Source: Alphaproteobacteria bacterium UBA6038
Lineage (GTDB): Bacteria > Pseudomonadota > Alphaproteobacteria > Micropepsales > Micropepsaceae
Length of the DNA stretch: 64,000 bases
Direction of reading: 5' to 3'
Assembly (NCBI GenBank): GCA_002429315.1
Contig: DIZC01000043.1
Location: 22,186-86,185, forward strand
The notes beneath the pieces are model-generated. The model was not told the origin of the DNA. It made no database searches and saw only the letters and a list, made by a program, of their open reading frames with translations. Below are positions 1 to 7,622 of the stretch, piece by piece. Position 1 is the stretch's first letter. Every line of letters begins with the position of its first letter. The position numbers and the translations under genes were made by a program.

Positions 1-1
1 G

Positions 2-352
2 CGCCGCATGGACCGCATTCTCGGCCGCAGCGACGACATGCTGATCGTCCGCGGCGTCAACATCTTTCCGCGCCAGATCGAGGAGCTGATCGTCGCCCAG
101 CCGGCGCTGTCGGCCCATTACCGCATCGACGTGCATCGCCGCGGCGCCCGCGACGAACTGGTGATCACCGCCGAAATCGCCGGCGACTGTGGCGAAGCCG
201 GGCGCCAGGCGGCAGCCGCGCAGCTGCGCGAGCGCATCAAGTCCCGCCACGGTTTGTCTGCCGACATCATCATCGCCGAAACCGGCACGCTGCCCCGCTC
301 GGAAGGCAAGGCGAAGCGCGTCTACGACCATCGTAAGGACGCTAAGCCATGA
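2..352 (+). CDS. phenylacetate-CoA ligase-like protein, C-terminal fragment (cut by window edge)
   Basis: The reading frame is open to the window edge, so this is the 3' end of a longer gene. The visible ~115 residues match the C-terminal lid domain of adenylate-forming ligases of the PaaK type: GRSDDMLIVRGVNIFP is the hinge that follows the A8 core motif, and a lysine near the end (SEGKAKRV) fits the catalytic lysine region. Such enzymes activate aryl or acyl acids to CoA thioesters via an acyl-adenylate. The stop overlaps the start of the next gene by 4 nt (ATGA), so the two are probably translationally coupled. The substrate cannot be told from this fragment; phenylacetate is only the family archetype. 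Confidence 0.85.
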   Translation, partial: RRMDRILGRSDDMLIVRGVNIFPRQIEELIVAQPALSAHYRIDVHRRGARDELVITAEIAGDCGEAGRQAAAAQLRERIKSRHGLSADIIIAETGTLPRSEGKAKRVYDHRKDAKP

Positions 353-1107
353 ACCTGGCGATGGATCGCGGCGGAACCGGCGAGCGGCTGCTGGTGCTGC
401 TGCATGGGCTGGCCGCAACCCGGCAGGTGTGGCGGCCGATGCTTCGCTCCGCGGGCGATCGTTGGCGCGGCAGCTGGATCGCGCCGGACCTGCGCGGCCA
501 CGGCGCCTCGGCGCATGCCGCCGGCTATGCACTCGGCAGCCATGCCGCCGATATCGGCGAACTCGTGCTAGGGTCCGGCAATTGGCGCAAGGTCGTCGTG
601 CTCGGCCATTCCATGGGCGGGGCCGTTGCGCTGGCGCTCGCCTCCGGCCGGTTCGGCTTCACGCCGGCGCCCGTGTTCGGTCTCGGGATCAAGGTCGCGT
701 GGAGCGATGAGGAACGTGCCGGCATGCAGCGGATCGCATCCACGACGCCGCGCCATTTTGCGGCCGAAGCGGAGGCCGCGGAACGGTATCTGAAGATCGC
801 CGGGCTGAGCGGGTTTGTGGCATCGGATTGCCTCGAAGCGACGGCCGGAATCCGTGAGACAGAACATGGCTGGCGGCTCGCCTACGATCCCGCCGCCGCC
901 TCGATTGGGCCGCCGCCGATGCAAGCCTTGTTGGCCGGAGCGCAATGTCCCATGCATCTCGCGCGCGGCGAAAGCGATGCGCTCGTCACGCGCGACCAGC
1001 TGCGCGCGTACGATGGGAATGCCGAAGACATTGCGGGCGCAGGGCACAACGCGATGGTGGAGACGCCGAATGCGGTGTGGTCGTGGGTAAGTCGGCATGC
1101 GCAGTGA
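349..1107 (+). CDS. alpha/beta hydrolase
   Basis: A 252-residue alpha/beta-hydrolase-fold protein with no signal peptide. Visible features are the oxyanion-hole motif LLHGLAA near residue 22 and the nucleophile elbow GHSMGG near residue 86; a late GAGHNAMVE supplies the probable catalytic histidine, and the RGESDALV segment the acid. It overlaps the upstream CoA ligase by 4 nt and its end overlaps the P450 start, so the three genes look like one operon. Context suggests hydrolysis of an ester, thioester or ring-cleavage product in a catabolic pathway; the substrate is unknown. Confidence 0.85.
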   Translation: MNLAMDRGGTGERLLVLLHGLAATRQVWRPMLRSAGDRWRGSWIAPDLRGHGASAHAAGYALGSHAADIGELVLGSGNWRKVVVLGHSMGGAVALALASGRFGFTPAPVFGLGIKVAWSDEERAGMQRIASTTPRHFAAEAEAAERYLKIAGLSGFVASDCLEATAGIRETEHGWRLAYDPAAASIGPPPMQALLAGAQCPMHLARGESDALVTRDQLRAYDGNAEDIAGAGHNAMVETPNAVWSWVSRHAQ

Positions 1108-2317
1108 CGCGGCGCTCGCGCGGAATTTCGATCTGCGCAACCTGCCGGAGAGTTTTTACGAGAATCCGTTTCCGGCGTATGCGGCGCTGCGCGAGCATGC
1201 ACCGGTCAAGCATTTGCCCGGCGGCGGCGTGTTCCTGAGCCGCTATGCCGATGTTCTGCGCGTGTACCATGATCCGTTGACGTTCAGCTCGGACAAGAAG
1301 ATCGAGTTCGGCGCCAAATACGGCACGAACTCGCGCCTGTTCCGCCATCACACCACGAGTCTGGTGTTCAACGATGCGCCGTACCATGCGCGGGTTCGGC
1401 GCACGATTCTGGGCGCCATGATCCCCAAGGCGCTGGCGCCGCTCGAACCCAAGCTGATCCGGCTGGTCGACCGGCTGCTCGATGACGCGGAAGCGCGCGG
1501 CCGGATGGACGCCATTCCGGATTTCGCCGCCGCCATTCCGGTGGAGGTGATCGGCGATCTCTTGGCGGTGCCCGATGCCGACCGTGGCCCGTTGCGCGGC
1601 TGGTCGTTGGCCATTCTCGGGGCGCTGGAGCCGGTGCTCACGGCGGAGGCGTTCGAGAGGGGCGAGGGGGCGCTCGCGGAATTCCATGCTTATCTCGCGC
1701 AGCTGATTGCCAAGCGCCGCACGCATCCGGGCGATCCCGAGCGCGACGTGCTGACGCGACTGCTGCAGAGCGGCGAACACGGCGAACCGTTGAGCGAAGC
1801 CGAGCTCATGGAGAATTGCGTGTTCCTGCTCAATGCCGGCCACGAGACCACCAGCAACCTGATCGGCAACGCCCTCGAACTGTTCGGGCGATTCCCGGAG
1901 GCGCGCGCGCGGCTGATCGCCAATCCGGAGCTGATCCGCAGCGCCGTGGAGGAGGTGCTGCGCTATGAAAGCTCGAACCAGCTGGGCAACCGCATCACCA
2001 CCTGCGAAACGGAGATCGGCGGCGTGGCGATTCCCGCCGGCTGCTTCGTCACGCTCGGCATCGGGGCGGCGAATCGCGATGCCGCCGCCTTTGCGGAGCC
2101 GGACCGCTTCGACATCGCGCGCCATCCCAACCGGCACCTCGGGTTCGCCGCCGGTCCGCATCAATGCGCCGGAATGAATCTCGCGCGCATGGAGGGCCGC
2201 ATTGCCCTCGGGGCGTTTCTCGCGCGCTTTCCCGATTATGTGATCGCAGCTCCGCCGGTGCGCAGCCGGCGTGCGCGCTTCCGCGGGGTCACGTCGATGC
2301 CGCTTCGCCTGCGCTAG
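1097..2317 (+). CDS. cytochrome P450
   Basis: A 406-residue soluble bacterial P450, the usual length for the class. The I-helix oxygen-activation motif AGHETT lies at about 247-252, the K-helix ExxR (EVLR) at about 286-289, and the heme-binding loop GFAAGPHQCAG contains the axial thiolate Cys at about 357. It starts 11 nt inside the end of the hydrolase gene, supporting an operon with the hydrolase and the CoA ligase. No ferredoxin or ferredoxin reductase is seen nearby in the window. It ends in the tetranucleotide CTAG, which is also the stop of the convergent E2 gene. The monooxygenase substrate is unknown. Confidence 0.93.
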   Translation: MRSDAALARNFDLRNLPESFYENPFPAYAALREHAPVKHLPGGGVFLSRYADVLRVYHDPLTFSSDKKIEFGAKYGTNSRLFRHHTTSLVFNDAPYHARVRRTILGAMIPKALAPLEPKLIRLVDRLLDDAEARGRMDAIPDFAAAIPVEVIGDLLAVPDADRGPLRGWSLAILGALEPVLTAEAFERGEGALAEFHAYLAQLIAKRRTHPGDPERDVLTRLLQSGEHGEPLSEAELMENCVFLLNAGHETTSNLIGNALELFGRFPEARARLIANPELIRSAVEEVLRYESSNQLGNRITTCETEIGGVAIPAGCFVTLGIGAANRDAAAFAEPDRFDIARHPNRHLGFAAGPHQCAGMNLARMEGRIALGAFLARFPDYVIAAPPVRSRRARFRGVTSMPLRLR

Positions 2318-3453
2318 ATCTCCGCCGGCCAGGTTTCCAGCACCTCGACAAAGCGCGTGAGCCAGGCGTTGGTCTGAAAGGCGTCGATCACGCGGTGGTC
2401 TATAGTGAGCGACACGTACGCCATCGGGCGGATCTGGATGGTGTCGTCCCGCACCACGGCACGCTTCTCAAGCTTGCCGACGCCGAGGATCGCCGATTGC
2501 GGCTGGTTGATGATGATCGGCGCCGCGAGCAGCGAGCCCGAGACGCCGTGATTGGAAATCGAGAACGTGCCGCCCTGCACGTCGGCTTGCACCAGCTTGC
2601 CGGCGCGCGCCTTTTCGGTGAGCTCGGTCAGGCCCTTTGCGATCTCGAGCAGCGACAAGCTTTGCGCCCGCTGGATCACCGGCACGATCAAGCCCTTTTC
2701 GCCCAACGCCGTGCCGATGCCGATGTTGATGTCGTCATAGAGTTCGATGCGGTCCTCGAGCCAGCGGCCGTTCACCGCGGGTGCGGCCTCCATGGCGGCG
2801 ACGGAGGCGGCGACGAAATAGGCGGTGAAGGTAAGATTGGCGCCGGCTTCCGCAAATTTCGCCCTGTGCGCGTCGCGGTGCGCGGCGATGGCGCCGAAAT
2901 CGGCTTCGAACACGGCGGTGACATGCGGCGCGACCTGAAGCGAGCGCGCCATGTGCTCGGCGATGCGTTTGCGCATGGTGTCGTGCGGCACGCTACGCAC
3001 ACCCGCGGCCGGTGCTTTGGCGCGCCGCGCGGCTTCCGCCAGAATGTCTTCGCGGGTGAGCCGCGCGCCCGCCACCGGGATGTCGCCGGCTTGCAATCCG
3101 TGCTCCTCCAGCAGGCGCCGAATGCCCGGCGGCAACGGCGCCGCCTCGGAGACCTTGGCAGGTGCGGCGCCCTGTTTCGGTGGTGCCGCCGGCGCGCGCT
3201 TTTCGGCAACCGGTGCAGCGGATTCGGATATGCGGCCGAGAACGGTTTCCGGTTCGACCTCCGCGCCTTCCTCGACCAGAATTTCCGAAAGCACGCCGTC
3301 GGACGTGGCGGCGATCTCGACCGCGACCTTATCGGTTTCCAGCTCCACCACCGGATCGTCGACGCGAACGGCATCGCCGACTTTCTTGAGCCACGTCTTG
3401 AGAACGGCCCTGGTGCCTTCCTGGTCGGCGGGAGCGACGATATCGGTGCTCAT
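2314..3453 (-). CDS. dihydrolipoamide acyltransferase (E2) of a 2-oxo acid dehydrogenase complex
   Basis: A 379-residue E2 subunit taking the ATG at 3453; an in-frame TTG lies 12 nt further upstream. Domain order: one lipoyl domain (residues ~1-78, lipoylated Lys at ~42 in LETDKVAVE), an Ala/Pro linker, a peripheral subunit-binding domain (~105-145) and the catalytic acyltransferase core. The core has FSISNHGVSG and ends with DHRVIDA around residue 353; the usual DHRxxDG here reads DA. It transfers acyl groups from E1 to CoA. It lies downstream of the fused E1 gene on the same strand. The pairing suggests a branched-chain or pyruvate/acetoin-type complex. No E3 (lpd) is present in the window. 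Confidence 0.92.
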   Translation of the reverse strand: MSTDIVAPADQEGTRAVLKTWLKKVGDAVRVDDPVVELETDKVAVEIAATSDGVLSEILVEEGAEVEPETVLGRISESAAPVAEKRAPAAPPKQGAAPAKVSEAAPLPPGIRRLLEEHGLQAGDIPVAGARLTREDILAEAARRAKAPAAGVRSVPHDTMRKRIAEHMARSLQVAPHVTAVFEADFGAIAAHRDAHRAKFAEAGANLTFTAYFVAASVAAMEAAPAVNGRWLEDRIELYDDINIGIGTALGEKGLIVPVIQRAQSLSLLEIAKGLTELTEKARAGKLVQADVQGGTFSISNHGVSGSLLAAPIIINQPQSAILGVGKLEKRAVVRDDTIQIRPMAYVSLTIDHRVIDAFQTNAWLTRFVEVLETWPAEI

Positions 3454-3511
3454 GCCGATGCCCAAGGCAGGACCGCATACTCAAGACATTCCGTCTTGGC
3501 CGCCCCGGTGG

Positions 3512-3570
3512 CGGCCATCCATGACCTCGATCTGAAACTGTGGGCATGGATGGCCGGGACAAGCCCGGCC
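3512..3570. repeat. REP-like palindromic element between the E1 and E2 genes
   Basis: The 140-nt spacer between the E1 and E2 genes contains a 12-bp inverted repeat (CGGCCATCCATG at 3512-3523 and CATGGATGGCCG at 3545-3556). It runs into a tight hairpin GGCCGGGACAAGCCCGGCC at 3552-3570. Elements with this GATGGCCGGGACAAGCCCGGCC core are commonly dispersed in alphaproteobacterial genomes (recalled, not searched). It may stabilise the E1 message or attenuate transcription into E2. Confidence 0.7.
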
Positions 3571-3605
3571 ACGACGATCTGAAAATATGTAAAAGCGATT
3601 TGCAT

Positions 3606-5684
3606 CTAAGCGCCGGTGAGATCCCGGATCTTTTCCGCGATCGTCTCGCTGCTCGGCAGCGCCCATTCCATCAGCTCCGGATTGTGCGGACTGGGGATGT
3701 CGGGCATGGCAAGCCGGGTCACCGGCGCATCCAGATCGAAGAAGCATCCCTCCGCCACCACGGCGGCGATTTCGGCCCCAAAGCCGGCGGTGATCAGGTC
3801 TTCATGCACGATGAGGCAGCGGCGCGTGCGCTTCACCGACGCGAGCACCGCCTCGCGGTCCCACGGCATGAGCGTGCGCAGGTCGAGAATCTCCGCGGAA
3901 TGGTTTTCGGCCACCGTTTCGCAGCGCTCCACCATCGCGCCCCAGGTGACGATGGTGATGTCGCTGCCTTCGCGCACGACACTTGCTTTCCCGAACGGCA
4001 GCACGAAATCATCACCCGGATAAGGTCGCCGGGCGCTTGTCGCGTCCAGCATCGCGCGATGCTCGAAGAACATCACCGGATCGTTGCCGCGCAAGCTCGC
4101 GCGCAACAGACCCACGGCATCCTCCGCATTCGAGGGCACCGCGACTTTCCAGCCGGGCGCATGCACGTATTGCACCTCATTGGTCTGGCTGTGCCAGGGA
4201 TCGCCGCACTTGAAAAAGCCGATCGGCATGCGCACCACGATCGGCGCGGCGAACCGGTTGTTGGTGCGCCAGCGCATCGTGCCGCAATCGTTGATCTGCT
4301 CGGTCGCGGGATCGGCATATTTGCGGAATTGAATCTCGGGAACGGGGACGAGGCCCGCGAGCGCCATGCCCACGGCGCGGCCGATGATGCCTTCTTCCGA
4401 CAGTGACGTATCGAACACACGGGCCTCGCCGAACTTTTGCTGCAAGCCCAAGGTCGCCGCATGCACGCCGCCTTTCGGGCCGATGTCTTCGCCGAACACC
4501 GCCACGCGGGGGTTGATGGAGAGCTCGTGTTCCAGCGTGCGGCGGATCGCCGTCACCATGTTGATGCGCTGGCCTTGCGCTTGCGACTCTTCGGTGGATG
4601 CCGGCGGCGCGTAGCCGTCCCGCTGCTGGCCGCCCTGCTGCTGCAGTTCGCCTTCGAAGAACAGGTGCCGCGACGTGCGCTGCAGATCGGCGACCGGGCG
4701 CGTTTCGGCTTCGGCGTACGCCGCGTCCACGTCGCGGTTGGCGCGTTCGGCGATGGAATTCCATTCACCCTCATCGCATTCCGCCGGCACGAGAAAGTCG
4801 CGCAGCTTCGGCAGGGGATCGCGCGCCCATTCGGACTTCACCAGCGCGTCCGGCTTGTAGGTTTGAGTATCCTGAAAAGAGTGACCTTCGAGGCGGGGCA
4901 CGGTGAGGCGCAGCAGCGCCGGCGCGCGCCGCTCCCGCACGAAGCCAACCGTCGCGCCGATCAGCGCGCCCGCTTCACCCGGATCGGTGCCGTCGCCGGA
5001 GAGAACGTGCAGGTTGCGAAAGCTCTTGAGGTTTGCCGCAATGTCGCCGCCCGGCGTCTGGAGATGCGATGGAACCGAAATGCCGTAGCCGTTGTCCTCG
5101 ATGAAGAACAGCATCGGCAGACTCAGCGTCGTCGCCATCGTCAGCGCCGACCAGAACCCGTTTGTCGCCACCGAGGCATCGCCGCCGAGCGCCACGCCGA
5201 TGGAGCTTCCGTATTCCGCTTCGTTCAACACCGTGCGCCGGTATTCGATCGCCTGCGCCCAGCCCGCGGTCGGCGTGAATTGCGCGCCGACGCCACCGTT
5301 CATCGGCAGCGCGCACGGCCCGTTCGGGTTGGGATAGTTGAACACCGCGCCGATGTCGCGCCCGTCCGAATAGCCGCCTTCGCGCATCAGCGACGAGCCC
5401 AGCGCATCGGCAAGCGGCACACCCAAGGTCAGCAGGACGGGCCGCGAGCGGTAATAGCCGCAGATGGCGTCGTGCCGGTCCGTCAGTTGCGTGCCGAGCA
5501 GCACTTGCGCGAGATCGTGTCCGCGGGCGGAGAACTGGTAGAACATCTTGCGCGCGGGAACGAGCGTCTTCTCTTCCAGTTCATCGAGCGCGCGCGACAC
5601 CTGCACGAGATAGGCAACGCGCCGCCAGTCGAAATGGGGATCGGGGCGGTTCGCCCTCACGTTTGACTCCGCGGCAGCAGACAT
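3606..5684 (-). CDS. fused alpha/beta E1 subunit of a 2-oxo acid dehydrogenase complex (thiamine diphosphate dependent)
   Basis: A 692-residue protein in which the E1 alpha and beta subunits are joined in one chain. The alpha half (~1-350) has the thiamine-diphosphate/magnesium motif beginning GGDAS at ~167 and ending EDNGYG at ~196; the more usual GDG is GDA here. The beta half starts near residue 375 (INMVTAIRRTLEHEL) and carries FGEDIGPKGGVHAAT and the C-terminal transketolase domain. It decarboxylates a 2-oxo acid and transfers the acyl group to E2-bound lipoate. Similarity is closest to 2-oxoisovalerate/branched-chain type E1 by motif inspection. The E2 gene follows on the same strand after a REP-like spacer. 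Confidence 0.92.
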   Translation of the reverse strand: MSAAAESNVRANRPDPHFDWRRVAYLVQVSRALDELEEKTLVPARKMFYQFSARGHDLAQVLLGTQLTDRHDAICGYYRSRPVLLTLGVPLADALGSSLMREGGYSDGRDIGAVFNYPNPNGPCALPMNGGVGAQFTPTAGWAQAIEYRRTVLNEAEYGSSIGVALGGDASVATNGFWSALTMATTLSLPMLFFIEDNGYGISVPSHLQTPGGDIAANLKSFRNLHVLSGDGTDPGEAGALIGATVGFVRERRAPALLRLTVPRLEGHSFQDTQTYKPDALVKSEWARDPLPKLRDFLVPAECDEGEWNSIAERANRDVDAAYAEAETRPVADLQRTSRHLFFEGELQQQGGQQRDGYAPPASTEESQAQGQRINMVTAIRRTLEHELSINPRVAVFGEDIGPKGGVHAATLGLQQKFGEARVFDTSLSEEGIIGRAVGMALAGLVPVPEIQFRKYADPATEQINDCGTMRWRTNNRFAAPIVVRMPIGFFKCGDPWHSQTNEVQYVHAPGWKVAVPSNAEDAVGLLRASLRGNDPVMFFEHRAMLDATSARRPYPGDDFVLPFGKASVVREGSDITIVTWGAMVERCETVAENHSAEILDLRTLMPWDREAVLASVKRTRRCLIVHEDLITAGFGAEIAAVVAEGCFFDLDAPVTRLAMPDIPSPHNPELMEWALPSSETIAEKIRDLTGA

Positions 5685-5945
5685 GCGCTCAACTAAGATG
5701 GCCGGCGCGATGAATTAAACGGATGCCCGGTTTGTTTTCAACAACGGCACCGCGAATGGCGCGCGCGCCGGCGCGGAAGCACGAAGGCCGCAACAACGCA
5801 CGCCCACCGTGCTCGCATATCGATTCCCGCGACAAGTCTGCGCAAAGCCTTGGCGAAGCTGATTCTGCAACAATTGTAATGGGTTGGCAACGCAACCGAG
5901 AGACCGCCCGCGCATTCTGGGGGAGCCCCCTCCGGAGTTTCTCAC
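5685..5945. other. divergent intergenic region, no gene recognised
   Basis: This is the divergent promoter region between the E1 gene (minus) and the outer-membrane protein gene (plus). Short open frames on both strands have no convincing start site or protein character. A GGAG ribosome-binding site lies just before the ATG at 5946. Confidence 0.5.
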
Positions 5946-6938
5946 ATGTTCAAGGGACGAATTTCACGACTGTTGATTGGAACGGCGCTGAGCGCTCTTC
6001 CCATGGCCGCGGCCGCGCAGACCTTCGACTTTACGCCCGATACGACGCGCATCCTTTCCGATCCGGCCTTTCTACCGCTGACCGGCCAGATCTATGGCGT
6101 CACCGATTATACCTACACGGACGTCCATGGAACGTCCCGCGATTTCACCGGCGCCTTGCAATCCATGTCGCGGGAATGGAGCGACCAGATCCGGCAGACG
6201 CTCGCCTACGGCATCACCGACGATCTCTCGGTGGGTGCAAACATCGCGTACGATCCGTTCGATGAGCACAAGCGCGAGCTCGTCGGCGGCGGTTCGGTCA
6301 TTCAGAAGGATTCGGGTTTCGCCGATCCCACGTTCAACATCACGTGGCGGGCTTTCGACCAGGCCGTTCAACCGGTGAATCTCGACCTGTTCGGCTCCTA
6401 TTCGCCGGACTGGATCACGGCGAAAACGGCCACCAGCACCGATGACGGGACGATCGCCCGCGGCGGGCAGGCCGGATCGGTGGGTGTCGCGCTCAGCCAT
6501 GTCACCCGAAGCTTCACGATCTACGGAAGCTTTGCGGCGGATTTGTTCGGCAGGACCAAGGTCGAAAACCCCACGAACGATGCCGTGACGGAGACCGGCT
6601 CGCGCACGGATTACACGCTGGCGCTCGATACCCAGACGCGGTTTACCGATCGTCTTTCGCTTAACGCCGGACTCGCGCATGTGTGGAACGCCAATGCGGC
6701 CGTTTTCAATTCGGCATCGGACGTGACGCACCTCAATCAGCCGGAGAACGGCAACAATCTGCGGGTCGCGCTGAATTATCACCTGGTGCCGAACACGGTC
6801 GTGGCGTCGCTCACCTACGGACGCGATTTCCAGGAGAACACCAGAAACGTGTTTCCGGCGCTTGAAGCCGCCAACGATTCGCTGAGAAGCAGAGACGCCA
6901 ACCTTTACGGCGCGAAGCTGGATTACGTGTTCCCGTAG
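5946..6938 (+). CDS. outer-membrane beta-barrel protein, function unknown
   Basis: A 330-residue exported protein. The signal peptide (residues ~1-24) ends at AMAAAAQ-TFDF. The body has alternating short amphipathic strands typical of an outer-membrane barrel: VTDYTYTDVHG, YGITDDLSVGANIAYDPF, SVGVALSHVTRSFTIYGSF, RTDYTLALDTQTRF. The chain ends in VFP rather than a classical terminal Phe. It resembles transporter-like or uncharacterised outer-membrane proteins, but no family was named with certainty. The gene stands alone, divergent from the 2-oxo acid dehydrogenase genes. Confidence 0.75.
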   Translation: MFKGRISRLLIGTALSALPMAAAAQTFDFTPDTTRILSDPAFLPLTGQIYGVTDYTYTDVHGTSRDFTGALQSMSREWSDQIRQTLAYGITDDLSVGANIAYDPFDEHKRELVGGGSVIQKDSGFADPTFNITWRAFDQAVQPVNLDLFGSYSPDWITAKTATSTDDGTIARGGQAGSVGVALSHVTRSFTIYGSFAADLFGRTKVENPTNDAVTETGSRTDYTLALDTQTRFTDRLSLNAGLAHVWNANAAVFNSASDVTHLNQPENGNNLRVALNYHLVPNTVVASLTYGRDFQENTRNVFPALEAANDSLRSRDANLYGAKLDYVFP

Positions 6939-7012
6939 GTCCATTGTGGAGGCGCGTATGGCGCCGCCGCACATGGGGTGCTGGCCGGCGCCATACGGTC
7001 GGCGGGCCGCGC

Positions 7013-7567
7013 CTAATGCGCAGACGCGTCCGACGCCAATATGTGCTGCTTCGGCGTCACGAAGCCATCGTCCCCGTCGTCGCGGGTGACCTCTCGCCGC
7101 TGGTGCCGGCGCTCCGCGCGGCCGTCGTCGCGCGCCAGCATGCGCGGAGCCGCCGCGCAGTCGGAGTAGCCGAGATCCTCCGACACCGCCTGTCCCGCGA
7201 CGAAGTCTTCCAGCGACTGCCGGTCTGACCCAAGCGCCGCGCCGAACGCGGCATAGGCGTCCGCGCAATAGGATTCGCTGTCGCCGGCGCTGCGCAACGA
7301 CGAGCGGTTGGCCAGACGCGTTTTGAACGCGTGATAGTCGGCGAGGCCGTCGTTCGGGTTCATGCGCAGGAAGAAGGCCTTCAACGCCTCGTCCGACGTC
7401 TGGAGGTCTCGCTGGTAGGAAACGACGAAGCGGTTGTAGAGCGAAATGGCGTTGCAGGAGAGGGCGGCGACCATCAATTGCTGCTGCACGGCGGCCACCT
7501 GCAGCGCGGTCATCTCCTCATGCCGCAGGCACGCATCGGCGAAGGCGCTCTGCACCGTCGAAACCAT
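7013..7567 (-). CDS. conserved hypothetical protein, paralogue of the protein at 42735-43265
   Basis: A 184-residue protein of unknown function with a good ribosome-binding site (AGGGA) before the ATG. It shares a clear family signature with the protein encoded at 42735-43265: QQQLMVAALSCN versus QQELMVAALTCN, then YHAFKTRLANRSSLRS versus YHAFKTKLANDSSMRS. Both also have a YC pair and a late Cys. Unlike the paralogue it shows no clear signal peptide; an in-frame TGA sits seven codons upstream of the start. The tail is Arg/Asp rich. The conserved cysteines suggest an oxidising compartment, so loss or frameshift of a leader is possible. Confidence 0.7.
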   Translation of the reverse strand: MVSTVQSAFADACLRHEEMTALQVAAVQQQLMVAALSCNAISLYNRFVVSYQRDLQTSDEALKAFFLRMNPNDGLADYHAFKTRLANRSSLRSAGDSESYCADAYAAFGAALGSDRQSLEDFVAGQAVSEDLGYSDCAAAPRMLARDDGRAERRHQRREVTRDDGDDGFVTPKQHILASDASAH

Positions 7568-7622
7568 CGCGATCCCTGCCGGCCCTCAAGATTGCCTTCA
7601 TGCGCGAGCTCACCACGCAAGC

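Noticed and set aside
5689..5945. Short open frames in the E1/outer-membrane protein gap
   Set aside because: None has a convincing ribosome-binding site, signal sequence or domain-like composition.
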